Below, piece after piece: positions 1 to 10,937 of a stretch of DNA of 64,000 nucleotides. Under the pieces are notes generated by a model that saw only the letters and a list, made by a program, of their open reading frames with translations, was not told the origin of the DNA and did not search any database. The stretch is from Macrotis lagotis (Eukaryota; Chordata; Mammalia; Peramelemorphia; Peramelidae): the NCBI RefSeq assembly GCF_037893015.1, contig NC_133658.1, positions 12,586,304 through 12,650,303 on the forward strand, given 5' to 3'. The position numbers and the translations under genes were made by a program. The first letter of the stretch is position 1. Each line of letters begins with the position of its first letter.

Positions 1-288
1 AACTACACAATAGAATTAATATAGTATATACCATCTGAGTACATTTCTGTGCAAATCATATGAAAATAGAGACAAACAGATTGCTAGATGGATGAGAGAG
101 AGAGCAATTCTCCATAAAATTTGGCCGTATTTTGTACATTTTTGTACATATTTTCTATCATTTCTTCCACAAAGCAGACAAGGCAAATAAACATATGCTA
201 GTAAGACAAAAAGAACATCCCTGGATTTAAAATCAAAGATGTAAGCATTGACTCTTGCGATTTCTTTCATTAGCTCTATTATGTTGGG
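1..288. other. unassigned AT-rich sequence
   Basis: Seen: AT-rich sequence with no recognisable repeat or coding signal. The reverse-strand open frame here lacks any domain I know and is rejected as a gene. Confidence 0.5.
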
Positions 289-1023
289 TACTATATTTTA
301 CCATTATAAGATGCACCCTTTTTCGAAAAATTTGGGTCTAAAAATTAGGAACATCTTATACAATGGCTGCAGATTTTTTTTAACTTGCATTTCTTGCTTT
401 TATGTGTCTTAGTGCTCATTGTTCGCATTTGTTACTGGCATATTAGGCTACATTGTGCCACGTTCTGCCCAGAAATGGCTCAGAAAAGATTTTCATTCAC
501 TGCTGAATTCAAGTTCAAAGTGATCCAGTTTGCAAAAATGAATGGCAATCATGCTGCTGAACATAAATTTGGTCCTCCTCCAACTGAGAAAACAATCCAA
601 GACTGACTACTGGAAGAGGAAATCCTACTGAAAATGCCCCAAGCAGAAGGCCATGAGAGGTAAGGAAACAAAAATGGCCTGATTTTGAGAGGGAATTGAA
701 GATTGGGATTGAAGAGCCCAAAGACCATTGGAATTCCTGTATCCATGCAGATGCTTCAGGAGGAAATCAGAAGAATGGCCAATGAACAATAAGTTCCTTA
801 TTTCAAAGGAGGAGACAATGGGTGCTTCAGTTTCATGAGACTGAATGGACTAAGCATGTGTTCACATGCCAGATGTGCCCAAAATAAACCTGAAAGCTAA
901 GACAGAAGGTCCTTGAATTTCATGATGAATAAATCTTAAATTCAATTACTTCATGTACTACATTATTTTTCAAATTTCAGACCCCAATATTAAGGTTCAT
1001 CTTATACATGGAGAAATGTAGTA
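289..1023 (+). mobile_element. pogo-type (Tc1/mariner superfamily) DNA transposon, internally deleted
   Basis: Seen: terminal inverted repeats. The left end reads TACTATATTTTACCAT then TATAAGATGCACC. The reverse complement of the right end reads TACTACATTTCTCCATG then TATAAGATGAACC, about 25 of 30 positions matching. Both ends carry TA, as expected for a TA target. Between them lies a decayed ORF for a DNA-binding region (see next entry), but no room for a full DDE transposase domain. Family knowledge: pogo/Tigger relatives use TA targets and encode HTH_CENPB-type domains. Inference: a non-autonomous internal-deletion derivative of a pogo-like element, about 735 bp. The exact family name is unknown. 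Confidence 0.72.
475..937 (+). pseudogene. decayed pogo transposase N-terminus (Brinker-like plus CENP-B-like DNA-binding region)
   Basis: Seen: from the ATG at 475 the frame reads MAQKRFSFTAEFKFKVIQFA then KMNGNHAAEHKFG. This fits the Brinker-type helix-turn-helix seen in pogo-derived proteins such as POGK (pattern TAEFKLKVI.FAKENGNRAA..FG). A stop follows at about residue 44. Further downstream, peptides like GIPVSMQMLQEEIRRMANEQ and FMRLNGLSMCSHARCAQ match the next DNA-binding segment (pattern F..RNGLS.R). Several in-frame stops break the reading. No DDE catalytic domain is present. Inference: relic of the transposase DNA-binding half. It is not expected to make a working protein. Confidence 0.65.
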
Positions 1024-2514
1024 AGTCATTTAACATCAATAAGGTTCAGTTTTTGTATTTCTAATAAGGTTAGAATAGATGATACCCAAAATTTCTTCTA
1101 TATTTAATATTTTTTTAGGTTTATGCTTACATTTGGGGGGGGGTAATTCTGGCAAATGCTGTAGTGAGTTTCTAGTTCAGAATATGCATTTTTTCAACAA
1201 AAATTTGAGTACCAGTGAGGTACAGTAACTTACTCTCAGCCATATTGTGTTATTAATTTAGACTTTTTTAGAAGTCAGGTCCCCATCTGCTTAGGCCACC
1301 ACATACCAAACTCTAATCTAAAGAAGAGTTTTTAAAAGAAATGAGCAATTGAAATTGGTCAAATGAGAACAGGTTGTAGTTTTTTTTTTTTTTTAACAAT
1401 TTTTGTGTTGATTAAAGTAGACTTTTTTAAGGGTTGCACGGGTGACTGCGGCTGAAAAGTATTAATTGTGCTATATAAGAAGGGATTAAGTTTCATTTCT
1501 GTATCTAATTAACATGAAGGTGGAAAGAACAGACTAACACAATAGACAGAGAGTTCTATGCAGGTATCCAGGGAAATGAACCAGAAGACTTGATGGGGCT
1601 TGGCTGTCTTTCAATTATTTATGATAAGAATCTGAATGAGAGAAATTAAATGTTATTTATAAACTTAGATAATTAGAAAGAGAACAATCATTTCTCATTG
1701 GATTCTGTATCTGATATTTGTCAGAATCATTGCAATCTAGCACTCTGTGTATAAGATCCATTGCAAGCAGAAACCTGTAATTAGGCTAAAGAAGCTAGGG
1801 ATGCTCAGAATGAGGATGTAGACATGTGAGGAAGCCAAATTCCAGGACTGTCAGGTGGAATGGAATAAATTGTGAGGAGTTAAAAGCAGACATTGAGGCT
1901 TGATGGGAAGAAAATCAAAACAAAGCAAGGAACAAATAAAACACAACAAAACAAAACTTCCCAAACATGAAAGCTATCCATGAGGGAATTGTTCTACTTT
2001 GGGAGATGGAGAATTAATTTTCATTAGACATCTTCAAACATTGGCAAAATGTCAACTGAATTAAGCCTTCTTGCGCTTTTCCATCTATGATGTCCCACTT
2101 GCCATTTCTATTCCATTTAATGGAACATGTTCTTATTTTGAATTACTTTGCCCATAACCTCTATATAAAATCAAAATGTAACAAAACAAAACAGAATCTT
2201 GTTTCTTTGAAGTATAGCTGAAAGGAGGCTTCCCTTGATCTTTATAACTGATCCCCCCACCAACATCAGTTAATATTAAGTTATATTTATCCTATATATA
2301 CATTTCATTTTTATTATGTAATCCTGAAATTGTTTAAGGCAATTCCCTCTTAGAATACATTTTGAAGAAGGGATGCTGATTTTCAATACATTAAGTTTTT
2401 ATTGTATAATTAGGAATTTTTGTTACAGATTTAAATTAATCTATTTATAAAATCTATATAAATATTTGTATATATAATGTATATTTGTGTGCATTTTGCC
2501 TCTGCTTCTTTTAG
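1024..2514. other. no recognised feature
   Basis: Seen: about 1.5 kb of AT-rich, apparently unique sequence with short homopolymers (a G-run near 1135 and a T-run near 1380). I see no ORF with a domain, no RNA gene and no repeat I can name. Confidence 0.5.
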
Positions 2515-4445
2515 AATTTGAGGTCCTTGAGAGCAGAGTCAAGATGATGGAATAAAGTCAAGATTCCCTCAAGTTTTCCCCCAAACCTTTGCAAATTCCT
2601 TTTAATAATCATTCTAAAGAGAAGCCAAAAACTTCCTTAAGCTCATCCAGTCTTCCCTAAAACACAGAATTAATCAAACCTCTAAACAGATTCTGGAGTG
2701 ACAGAACTCACAAAAAAAACAAAATAGAGTATTTTCCAGTTATCTGCCATAGGTGAAGGGGAGCATACCTAGGAGAAGGGTAAGTTCAACTACCTTGGGT
2801 AGTGTATGAAGAAGGCAAGGCAGAAGTTTTAGATACAGCTGAGGCCCCTCAGATCCCAATTCAGCAGAACAATGGTGTAGATATCCAGTTAGGAGGGTTT
2901 CAACAAAAGGACACTAGAACCCCTATTCAGCCAGCACATTGGGTTGGATTGCCCAGTAGAATGAGCAAGGCATGGGTGTTCTTATCATAGGCTCCTGCCC
3001 CAAGATGAGATGCTGTGGACAGAGCCCAGGGATAAAATGATTAAGAACAGTCAGAGAAAAGTTGGGACTATAGAAAGTTTCTTTGAAGATAAGGAAAAGC
3101 CCAAGATCATCTTAGAAGATGATAGCAGAAAGAGTAATACATGTGAATCAATGGATGAGAATATGACTTGGTCTCCAGCTACAAAAGACTGCTTGGAAGA
3201 ATGCAAAAGGAATTTTAAAAATCAAACAGAAAAACAGGGAAGCAAATGGAAGAGAAATTCAATATCTTGCAAAAAGATGATCAAAAATTGACTGAAGGGG
3301 TGGCTAGGTGGCTCAGTGGACAGAGCACCGGCCCTGTAGTCAGGAGTACCTGAGTTCAAATCTAGCCTCAGACACATAATAATTACCTAGCTGTGTGGCC
3401 TTGGGAAAGCCACTTAACCCCATTGCCTTGCAAAAACTAAAAAAAAAAGTTGACCAAAAAATAAATCCTTTATAATAAAATTGGATAAATGTGAAAAGAA
3501 AATTATTTTTTAAAATTTAATTGTTTAAATGGAAAAAGATAAGTACATTAAAATAGAATTGACTGATAGAAAATGAAATGAAAAAACGAAATGAATTCCC
3601 TGAAAAATTGTTCTTTGGCAAGAATCAGACGAAATCAAAAATAATCATAAAAAAGGAAAATGTAAACCTCTGGAAAAAAATTTACCTTAAAAATATATCC
3701 AGAAAAGTCATGATCTAAAAAAAAAAAGAGGAAAAGAAAAGAAAAAAAAAGACCCACTCCAACACCTTTCAAGAAATCAAGGGAAACCACCCTGATAAAC
3801 TCAAACCAGAGGGTAAAGTAGTCATTAAAAGAATTCACTATTCACCTACTGAAAGGGATCCCAGAATGAAAACACTAAGCAATATTGTAGCCAAATTCCA
3901 GAACTATCAGATCAAGGAAAAAAATTCTGCAGGTAGCCAGAAAGAAGCAATTGAAAAGGAGTCAAAGTTAAGACAAAACAAGATATGGCACATTCAACAT
4001 TAAAGGATGTAAAGGTCTCGAATATGATATTCTGGAGGACAAAGAAGCTTGAATTATGACCAATAATTAACTAGTCAGAAAAAAATGAGCATAATAGGTC
4101 AGGAGAAAAGATGGATAATTAACAAAATAGAAATCTCAAATTATGCTTGGGTGGGGAGTGAACAGCTGAGCAGCAAACTTGATCTTCAAACTTGAGATTC
4201 TAGACAATAAAAAAAATAAACAGGCCAAATCAAAAGAAAAAAATTAAATTGTTATGTACCTACAGGGGAAGATGATACCCAGAACTCTTTGGAACAGTAT
4301 CTCTATTAGAGGGAGCAAACTCAGAAGTATGGACCTAAATTGATTTTGATAAAATGATGAAAAAATTCTATTAAAAAAGTTACTCTATGGAGATATGAAA
4401 AAGGGAGAGGCAGAATAGAGTAAATTGTATCACACAAAGAGGGGC
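2515..4445 (+). mobile_element. marsupial L1 LINE, 5' portion (5' UTR, ORF1, start of inter-ORF spacer)
   Basis: Seen: it opens with an L1 5' UTR-like start (AGTCAAGATGATGGAATAAAG). A broken ORF1 from about 3010 has an N-terminal coiled-coil-type segment (IESFFEDKEKPKIILEDDS). The ORF1 C-terminal domain appears near 3860-4010 (NIVAKFQNYQIK, then a segment like STLKDVKVSNMIFWR). An A-rich inter-ORF spacer follows. A SINE interrupts it at 3297-3448. Compared with a full L1, ORF2 is absent: at about 4446 the sequence switches to an L1 3' end in the opposite orientation. Several stops and indels make it non-functional. Confidence 0.7.
3297..3448 (+). mobile_element. tRNA-derived marsupial SINE (WSINE1/MAR1-like)
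   Basis: Seen: the A/B-box-type head GTGGCTAGGTGGCTCAGTGG, then GAGTTCAAATCTAGCC, then the tail CACTTAACCCCATTGCCTTG and an A-run. Flanks TTGACTGAA and TTGACCAAA look like a decayed target duplication. It is inserted in L1 ORF1. Confidence 0.85.
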
Positions 4446-4897
4446 AAAAACATGTATATTTTCAGAATTTGTAGATTATTTTTCCCAATTACAGGCCATG
4501 AAAGCTTTTCAACATCCATCCACCTGCACATTTAAAAATTACATAAGTTACTTCCACCCTACCTCCCTACTCCTGCTCTTAAAAAGCAGTCTGGCAAAAA
4601 TTGCACATATACATTTGTGTCTAACATGTTTATAGATTAGTCATTTTTGATATGAGGAATTAGGACTAAGAGAAAAGAATGAATACCATGAGATAGGAAG
4701 GAAAAAATATAAGAGAAATTTTTAGAAAGAGAATGTAATGTTCATTCAGACTACATAGAATATTTTGTTTGCTTGTTTCTCCTTTCTTTCGCTGAATGTG
4801 GATAGCATTGTCTATATCAGATCTCTCATGGTTGTCAGAGCTCTCTGAACTGCTGAGAGGAGCTGCATCCATCAAGGTTACAGTGATATAAATGGTT

Positions 4898-5302
4898 TGT
4901 GAATACTTAGTCCATAAAGTTTTAAATGTTTTTCTATTAAGTCATCTTAATAAATGGCACACCTCTCTCAAGGGAAGAGGGTCACTGAATCCTGGGAATG
5001 CTGGGTGTAACATGCACTTAGAAAAGCTTTGTTTCTGTCCCTTGTGCCAATTATTGGTTAGGGTCACAAATTTAATAGATAACATTTGTCCCCATACAAT
5101 TTCCCCACCCTGCTCATTATACTAATGAACAAGAAGAGCTACCTCCTGGAGTATGTGCAAAGGAGGACACAAACCCTGGGTTAACTCAGAGCTAGGTGGG
5201 CAAACCTGATCTAATCTCAGTTTTGATCAGATTGAGGCTAAATCCTAACAATACAGGCAGACCCCAGTCTTTGTAATGTAAACTTAACAATCTCCCTTCA
5301 CA
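4898..5302. other. unknown ~405-bp insert in L1 3' UTR, possible solo LTR
   Basis: Seen: it interrupts the antisense L1 3' UTR. It begins TGTGAA and ends TTCACA, an inverted six-base pair that starts with TG and ends with CA. No convincing target duplication is visible, and no coding sequence. Inference: it could be an old solo LTR or another short element. The family is unknown. Confidence 0.25.
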
Positions 5303-6913
5303 TTCTTATGGAACACAGACATCCCTATATTCCTTTCATTGAGCAATTCACAATGTTGTTGTGTACAGTGCTCTCTTGGTTCTCCTCCCTTCACTCAGCA
5401 TCAGTTCCTATAATATGTTCCATGTTTCTCTAGAGTCTGACCATTCATGGTTTCTTATAGAATAATAGGACTCCATAACATCCATATGCCATAAATTGTT
5501 CAAACATTCCACAGTTGATGGATATCCCCTCAATTTCCATTTCTTAGCCACTACAAAAAAAAACCTGCTATGAACATTTTGGAACATGTGGGAAATTTTT
5601 TCCACTTTTATGATTTCTTCTAAATATAAGCCTCTTGTTGGCATTGCTGTGTCAAAGGGTTTGATTAGCTTTATTGCTCTCTGGGAATAGTTCCATATTG
5701 CTCTTCAGAATGATTGGATCAGTGCTCAATTCCACCAACAATGGATTAATGTCCCTATCCTCCCACAACCTCTCCAAAATTGATAATTTTTCCTTTTTGT
5801 CACCTTAGACAGTTGGATGGGTACAAAATGGTACCTCATAATTATTTTTATTTGCTTTTTCTCTATTCAGTATTGATGTGAACATTTTTTCATCTGGTTA
5901 TATATAGCTTTAATTTCTTCACTTAAAAACTGTCTTTTCATAGCCGTTGACAATTAATTAATTAGGGAATGACATGTAACCTTCTCAATTTAATTCAATT
6001 CTCTATATATTTTAGAAATGAGACCTTTATCAGAAACCTTAACTGCTAAATTGCCCAGCTTTCTGTTTTCCTTCTAATCTTGGCAGCACTGGTTTTATTA
6101 GTGCAAAAACATTTAAATTGAATATAGTCAAAATCACATACTTTGCAATTTATAATGGACTCTATTTCTTGTTTGATCATAAATTTCTCCCCTTTCCATT
6201 GTTATGAGAAATAGAATATTTCTTGATCTGTTTATTGTTTGATGGTATCACCTTTTATATCTAAATCCTGTAGCCATTTTGACCTTCTCTTAATAAAGGA
6301 CATGAGATAAAGATCTATGCCTAGTTTTTGCCATACTATTTTCCTGTTTTCCCAAGAATTTTTGTCAAATAGTGAATTCTTATTCCAGAAAGTAATGTTT
6401 TAATTTTGTCAAATGGTAGAATTACAATAATCATCTATTACTTCTTCTTCTAAACCTAACCTAATCCAATGGTCTATTACTCTTTTTCTTTAGCTGTACC
6501 AGTAATTTTGATAACTGCCACTTTATAGTTTAGTTTTAGATTTGGTAGAGTAAGGTTATGTTCCTTTACATTTTTTTCATCAGTTTCCTTGATGTTCTTG
6601 ACCCTTTTTTGCTCCATATTTACTTTGTTACTATTTTTTTGAGCTCAGGATATTAGTTATTTGATAGTTTGATTGGCATGACACTGAATAAGTAATTTAA
6701 TTTGGGTAGAATTGTCATTTTTTATTTTAGCTTGACCTAACCATGAGCAAATGACATTGTTCTAAAAGTTTAGAGTTCACTTTATTTGTGTAAAATGTGC
6801 TTTATAATTTTGAATACATTGTGCTATCTACCTCTCTTTTATGGAAGAATTTTCTCCATTCACATTTATAGTTAAGACTACTTATTTTTTATTTCCTTCC
6901 ATGTTACCTTTCT

Positions 6914-7705
6914 CATTGACAATGAGGTTGACACTAACATTGCCAGAGCTACCTCTGTATCTGGAAAACTCCAAAAGAAAGTATGGGAGAGAAGAGGTAT
7001 TAATTAGACTGACTACCAAACTGAAGGTCTACAGAGCCATTGTGCTGACCTCATTGCTATATGCCTGTGAAACCTGAACAGTCTGCCAGCAAAATTTCAG
7101 GAAACTGGATTGGTTCAATTTAAATTGTCTTAGGAAGATTCTGAAGATCCCCCGGCAGGAGAAGGGACCAGACACTGATGGCCTTTCTCAAGGTAAACTG
7201 CCAAGCATCACAACTTTACTACATAAGAGTGTAACTACAATGGATAGGACAGGTTGTTAGAATGCCAGGTGTACACTTGTCAAAACAGTTACTTTATGGA
7301 GAATTTACCTAGGGCAAGCACTCACAAGTGAGTCAGATAAAGCAATACCGAGATGCCCTGAAGGTCTCATTGAAGAACTTTAGAATTGATTGTACAGCTT
7401 GGGAGACACTGGCCTAGAACCACCCAGCATGATGTGCCCTCATCAGTGAGGGTGCTGTGCTCTATGAGGAAGGCAGAGCTGAAGCAACTCAAAGGAAAGG
7501 TGATATCTGTAAATATAGACCCACCCCAGGTGTTCACATGGACTATTTTTGCCCAACCTATGGTAGAGGATTTCAAGCTCTTAGCATTCTGATCAACCAC
7601 AGTAGGACACACTGTCATTTGTCTCAAAAATAATGATATCATTTTGATCATATGATTTAGTCAAATCATTTTGTCCTTTGATAATGAAGGACAAGAACCA
7701 ATGAA
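6914..7705 (+). mobile_element. RTE-like LINE, 3' end (ORF C-terminus with C2H2 finger, 3' tail)
   Basis: Seen: peptides such as LTTKLKVYRAIVLTSLLYAC followed by ET and then FNLNCLRKILKIP, in the order known for the C-terminal region of this LINE class. They are followed near 7540-7600 by remnants of the terminal zinc finger (GLISH then SRTH-like). The 3' tail reads TGATATCATTTTGATC...GATAATGAAGGACAAGAACC. It is 5' truncated and inserted in L1 inter-ORF sequence. Several stops and small indels break the frame. The clade (RTE versus a related non-LTR clade) is from memory. Confidence 0.72.
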
Positions 7706-8150
7706 CCAATCATCTTTTCTAGTTTGTAATTTTTTCTTTTCTTTTCTCATTTCACCACACCAATGTTTTCTTCCCTTTCCCCTTTAAGTTTTCTTTTAAA
7801 TTTTTCCTGTCAGTTAACTTTCATTTATACCTTTGTTTTCCCTTTTATCAATCCCTTATTCCTTTTTCTTTCCCATTCCCTGTCCTCCATCCCCCACCTC
7901 TCCCTACTTCTCTAAGGGGTAAGATGGATTTTTAAATCTAATTGGAAATATATATTATTCCCTCTCTGGGCAAAATCTATTGACTAGGATTTACTTGGTG
8001 TTCACATCCTCCCTTCATTCCTCTACTATAATAGGTCTTTGTGCCTATTCACCTGTTGATATTTATCCATCTCTGTCTTTTTTATGTTTTTTATTGTTTT
8101 AACCCTGTTTTGAACTTGCATTCTTTTTGTCAAATTATTTTATTTTGTCT

Positions 8151-8680
8151 GGCCTGATAAGAGTACTATCAGTCAAGGTACAATCAATCAAAGATTTATT
8201 GGCAAGTAGCATTGCCTCATAGTCAATAATTATCCTCCCTTATTCTATCTCATTAGAAATGCACTTTTGATGAGTCATCTACCATATCAAATTATAACCA
8301 CTATATAATCATTTTGAAGTATCCTCTACAGATATAAAATCTTCATGAGACAAAGTATCATCCAAAGCCAATCATTTAATGAACCATTTGTACCCCCACC
8401 CCCAAAACATACTCCCTACAATTGTAGTCAAAGCATGAAACCAAGCAAAATATTTTAATGATGTTTTCTTTTTAATTAAATCAAATGTTGCTTAATTAAC
8501 ACATTTTCTAAATTTAGGCTATTTATTTTCCAATTAATTTATCTAATTCTGATTAATTTATTTAATTTATCTTTCCATGGCCCTTTATTACCTACAATTT
8601 TATTACATCATGATCTGACAAGGGTGCATTTCATATTTCTGCCTTTCTGAAATATTTCTGAAGTTTTTTATGCCCTAGAT
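8151..8680 (-). mobile_element. L1-related sequence (spacer remnant, then ORF2 antisense)
   Basis: Seen: 8155-8440 shares landmarks with 10447-10720 (a CTGATA..AGTAC start, an ATCAATCA-type block, AGCATTGCCT, AAGTATCCTCTA), so both belong to the same L1 spacer. From about 8455 to 8680 the sequence matches the antisense of L1 ORF2 (TTTCCATGGCCCTTTATTAC, then CATGATCTGACAAGGG). It continues beyond the hAT insertion at 8681. Confidence 0.5.
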
Positions 8681-8860
8681 CAGTGCTATCCAAAATGTGA
8701 CTCATAGACAGCATGCAGCCTGCAGTGTGATTTTATGTAGTCCTCTGTGGATTTAATAAATGAAGCTGAGATACCACAGAGCTCTCACTAAAATGGAAAA
8801 TTAAAATATAATGTATATTGTTTCAAGAAAAACTTTTAGAAGTAAGGTTGAACAGTCCTG
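8681..8860. mobile_element. hAT-type non-autonomous DNA transposon, 180 bp
   Basis: Seen: ends CAGTGCTATCCAA and (reverse complement of the right end) CAGGACTGTTCAA form hAT-like inverted repeats. Flanks CCCTAGAT (left) and CCATAGTT (right) match at 6 of 8 bases, fitting the 8-bp hAT target duplication. The surrounding L1 reads continuously across the site if one flank is removed. Interior GACTCATAGACAGCATGCAGCC resembles the NACCTGCGGCCCGCATGCGG-type interior of mammalian hAT relics. No transposase is encoded. Confidence 0.68.
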
Positions 8861-9344
8861 CCATAGTTCATAGTCAATTTTTGTATAGTTGCCACATACA
8901 ATAGAGAAAAAGGTATCCCTTTCTATCCCCATTCAATTTTTTCCAGAGGTTTATCATGTCTAACTTTTCTAAAATTCTATTTACCTTCTTAACTTCCTCT
9001 TGTTTACTTTTTTGGTTATAGTCATCTAATTCTGAGAAAGGGAGACTGAATTCTCCCAGTATTTTGTTTTGAATGTCTGGGTTTCCCTGTAACTCATTTA
9101 GCTTCTCCTCTAAGAATTTGGATACTATACTTCTTGGTACATGAATTTTTAATAAGGATATTAGTCCATTTCCTATGATATCTTTTAAGAAGATAGAATT
9201 TTCTTTCTTATCTCTTGCAATGAGATATGCTTTAGTTTTTGCTTTGTCTGAGATCAACATATCTATCCTTGCTTTTTATTTTTTATTAATTTTTGCATCA
9301 GTGAAAGTATATTATGTTCTGCTCCAGTCTTTTACCATTACCCA

Positions 9345-9812
9345 GATAGGTGGTACAGTGGAAAGAAGACTGACTTTGGCGTCAGGAAAAACAGTTTCAC
9401 ACCAACCTCAGAAACTTGTCATTTACTAGTGGTGTGATCTTGAGCAAGTCATTTAACCCTGATTGCTTTGCATCTAAGGCCATCTTTTCCTAATTCATAT
9501 AAGATCACTGAACCCAGTGGATTAAAATGTGAAGCTGGTGACTTAACATAATAACACCTTATTCAAGTCCAATTTATGCCTTGTCATGTTATCACCTCCC
9601 TGATATCATAGCCTTCTTCAAGAATGAAGGACAATGGGCTGCTAAGTGGCACATTGGATAGAACACCAGCCCTGGAGTCAGGAAGACCTGAGTTCAAATA
9701 TGGCCTCAGACACTTAATAATTACCTAGCTGTGTGGCCTTGGGGTAGTCACTTAACCCCATTGCCTTGCAAAAAAAATTTAAAAAAAACTGAAGGACAAA
9801 CATCATTATCAC
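9345..9812 (+). mobile_element. SINE with RTE-like 3' tail (WALLSI-like), split by a second SINE
   Basis: Seen: a tRNA-like head CCAGATAGGTGGTACAGTGG, then a CORE-like GTGATCTTGAGCAAGTCATT, then a 3' tail TGATATCATAGCC then TTCTTCAAGAATGAAGGACAA. That tail nearly equals the end of the RTE-like LINE in this window. The younger SINE at 9635-9789 splits it just at the tail. It sits inside an antisense L1 ORF2. Confidence 0.65.
9635..9789 (+). mobile_element. tRNA-derived marsupial SINE (WSINE1/MAR1-like)
   Basis: Seen: the full head-to-tail SINE with an A-rich end. A direct repeat TGAAGGACAA occurs at 9625-9634 and 9790-9799, a 10-bp target duplication. Confidence 0.88.
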
Positions 9813-10937
9813 TGTTTGTGTCTCTCTACTTCATTGGTTTTCTTGTAAACAGCATAATTTAGGATTCTGGCTTTTAATCCATTCTGTTATCTACTTCTGT
9901 TTTATGGGAGGATTCAACCCATTAACATTTATTAAGTGACTTACTAACTTTGAATTTTCTCTATGCTTTCTTACCCTGTTTATGCTTTCTTCGTTCTTTT
10001 CCACTTCTTCCTCCACATCAAGGTTTTACTTCTGATTGCTGCTTCTTGAACTACCCTTCTTATTATCAGAACTTTTCTCTTTCCACTTTTACATTTCTCT
10101 TTAAATTTACCTTTACTTTACAATTACCTTGACCTTTACTTTTACCCTCCTTTTTACCAGTCCCTTTTCCCTTTCTTCCCCCCATTATCCTCTACGTAAC
10201 TGAAGAGTAGGATAAATTTTTATATCCATTTGGGAATGTAAGTTATTCCCTCTAAAGCAAATATGTTGATCATAGAATTTATTCAGTTGTCACATATTCC
10301 CCTCTTTCCCTCTACTATAATAGGTCTTTATGTCATTTATTCATTAATGACTTGCCTTCTCTTAACATGGTCCCTCTTTGCATATATTAATTATTTTTAA
10401 ACCTTTATTGCACACACAACTTCATCAAAATATACTCTTTATCTGTCCTGATAGAAGTACAGTTCTAGAGTGTGAAATGAATGAACGAATGAATGATTGA
10501 TTATTTGATTAATAAGCAACATTACCTTCTAGTCATTTCATTCTCACAACCCCTATTCAAGTACACTCCCAAAAACTGTCACATTAGAAATACCATTTTC
10601 AAAATCCACAAGCATCATCAAATTATGATGAATTTATACCAAACCTTCTTTTCAAGTATCCTCTATAGTGTGTCTTGTAAAACAGCATCGTTTCATGATC
10701 CTTTTGTGCCTACTTCCTCTGAGTTCAGTTCCTCCAATTGTATAGTGCAAAGTAAAGCAAATTCGCATCAGGATCTTTATGTTCAGACACTATAAATCCA
10801 TTCCCTCTAACTAATGTAAGGCTTTCCAACCTTACTGTTAAAAGTTTTTGTTGAAACAATAGACTATATTTTGTCTTGCCACACCAGATTTTAGTAGAGG
10901 TATTCACAAGCAAAACATATTTGAGGAGGAAGAGAGT

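Larger units (their letters stand above)
4446..8150 (-). mobile_element. marsupial L1 LINE, 3' UTR and ORF2 C-terminal part plus an inter-ORF segment
   Basis: Seen on the minus strand: 4840-4877 is the antisense of the L1 3' UTR motif around GATGGATGCAGCTCCTC. At 5400-5650 is the antisense of the conserved GAAACCATGAATGG...AAATTGAGGGGATATCCATC block. ORF2 C-terminal antisense runs to about 6760. Sequence like the L1 inter-ORF spacer lies at 6800-6915 and 7710-8150. It is interrupted by an unknown segment (4898-5302) and by an RTE-like copy (6914-7705). Most of the ORF2 RT/EN region is missing between 6760 and 6800, so this is either an internally deleted copy or two adjacent copies. Confidence 0.65.
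8861..10760 (-). mobile_element. L1 LINE, ORF2 endonuclease region and inter-ORF spacer
   Basis: Seen: a minus-strand frame at 8874-9260 (128 aa) runs LISDKAKTKAYLIARDKKEN, EEKLNELQ, NRILEKLDMINLWKKLNGDR. This is the L1 ORF2 apurinic-type endonuclease region. Further right, antisense landmarks (ACAGCATAATTTAGGATTCTGG, CCATTAACATTTATTAAG) lead into the spacer. It is interrupted by a composite SINE insertion at 9345-9812. Full ORF2 is about 1200 aa, so only a small part is here. It is broken by stops and indels. Confidence 0.7.
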
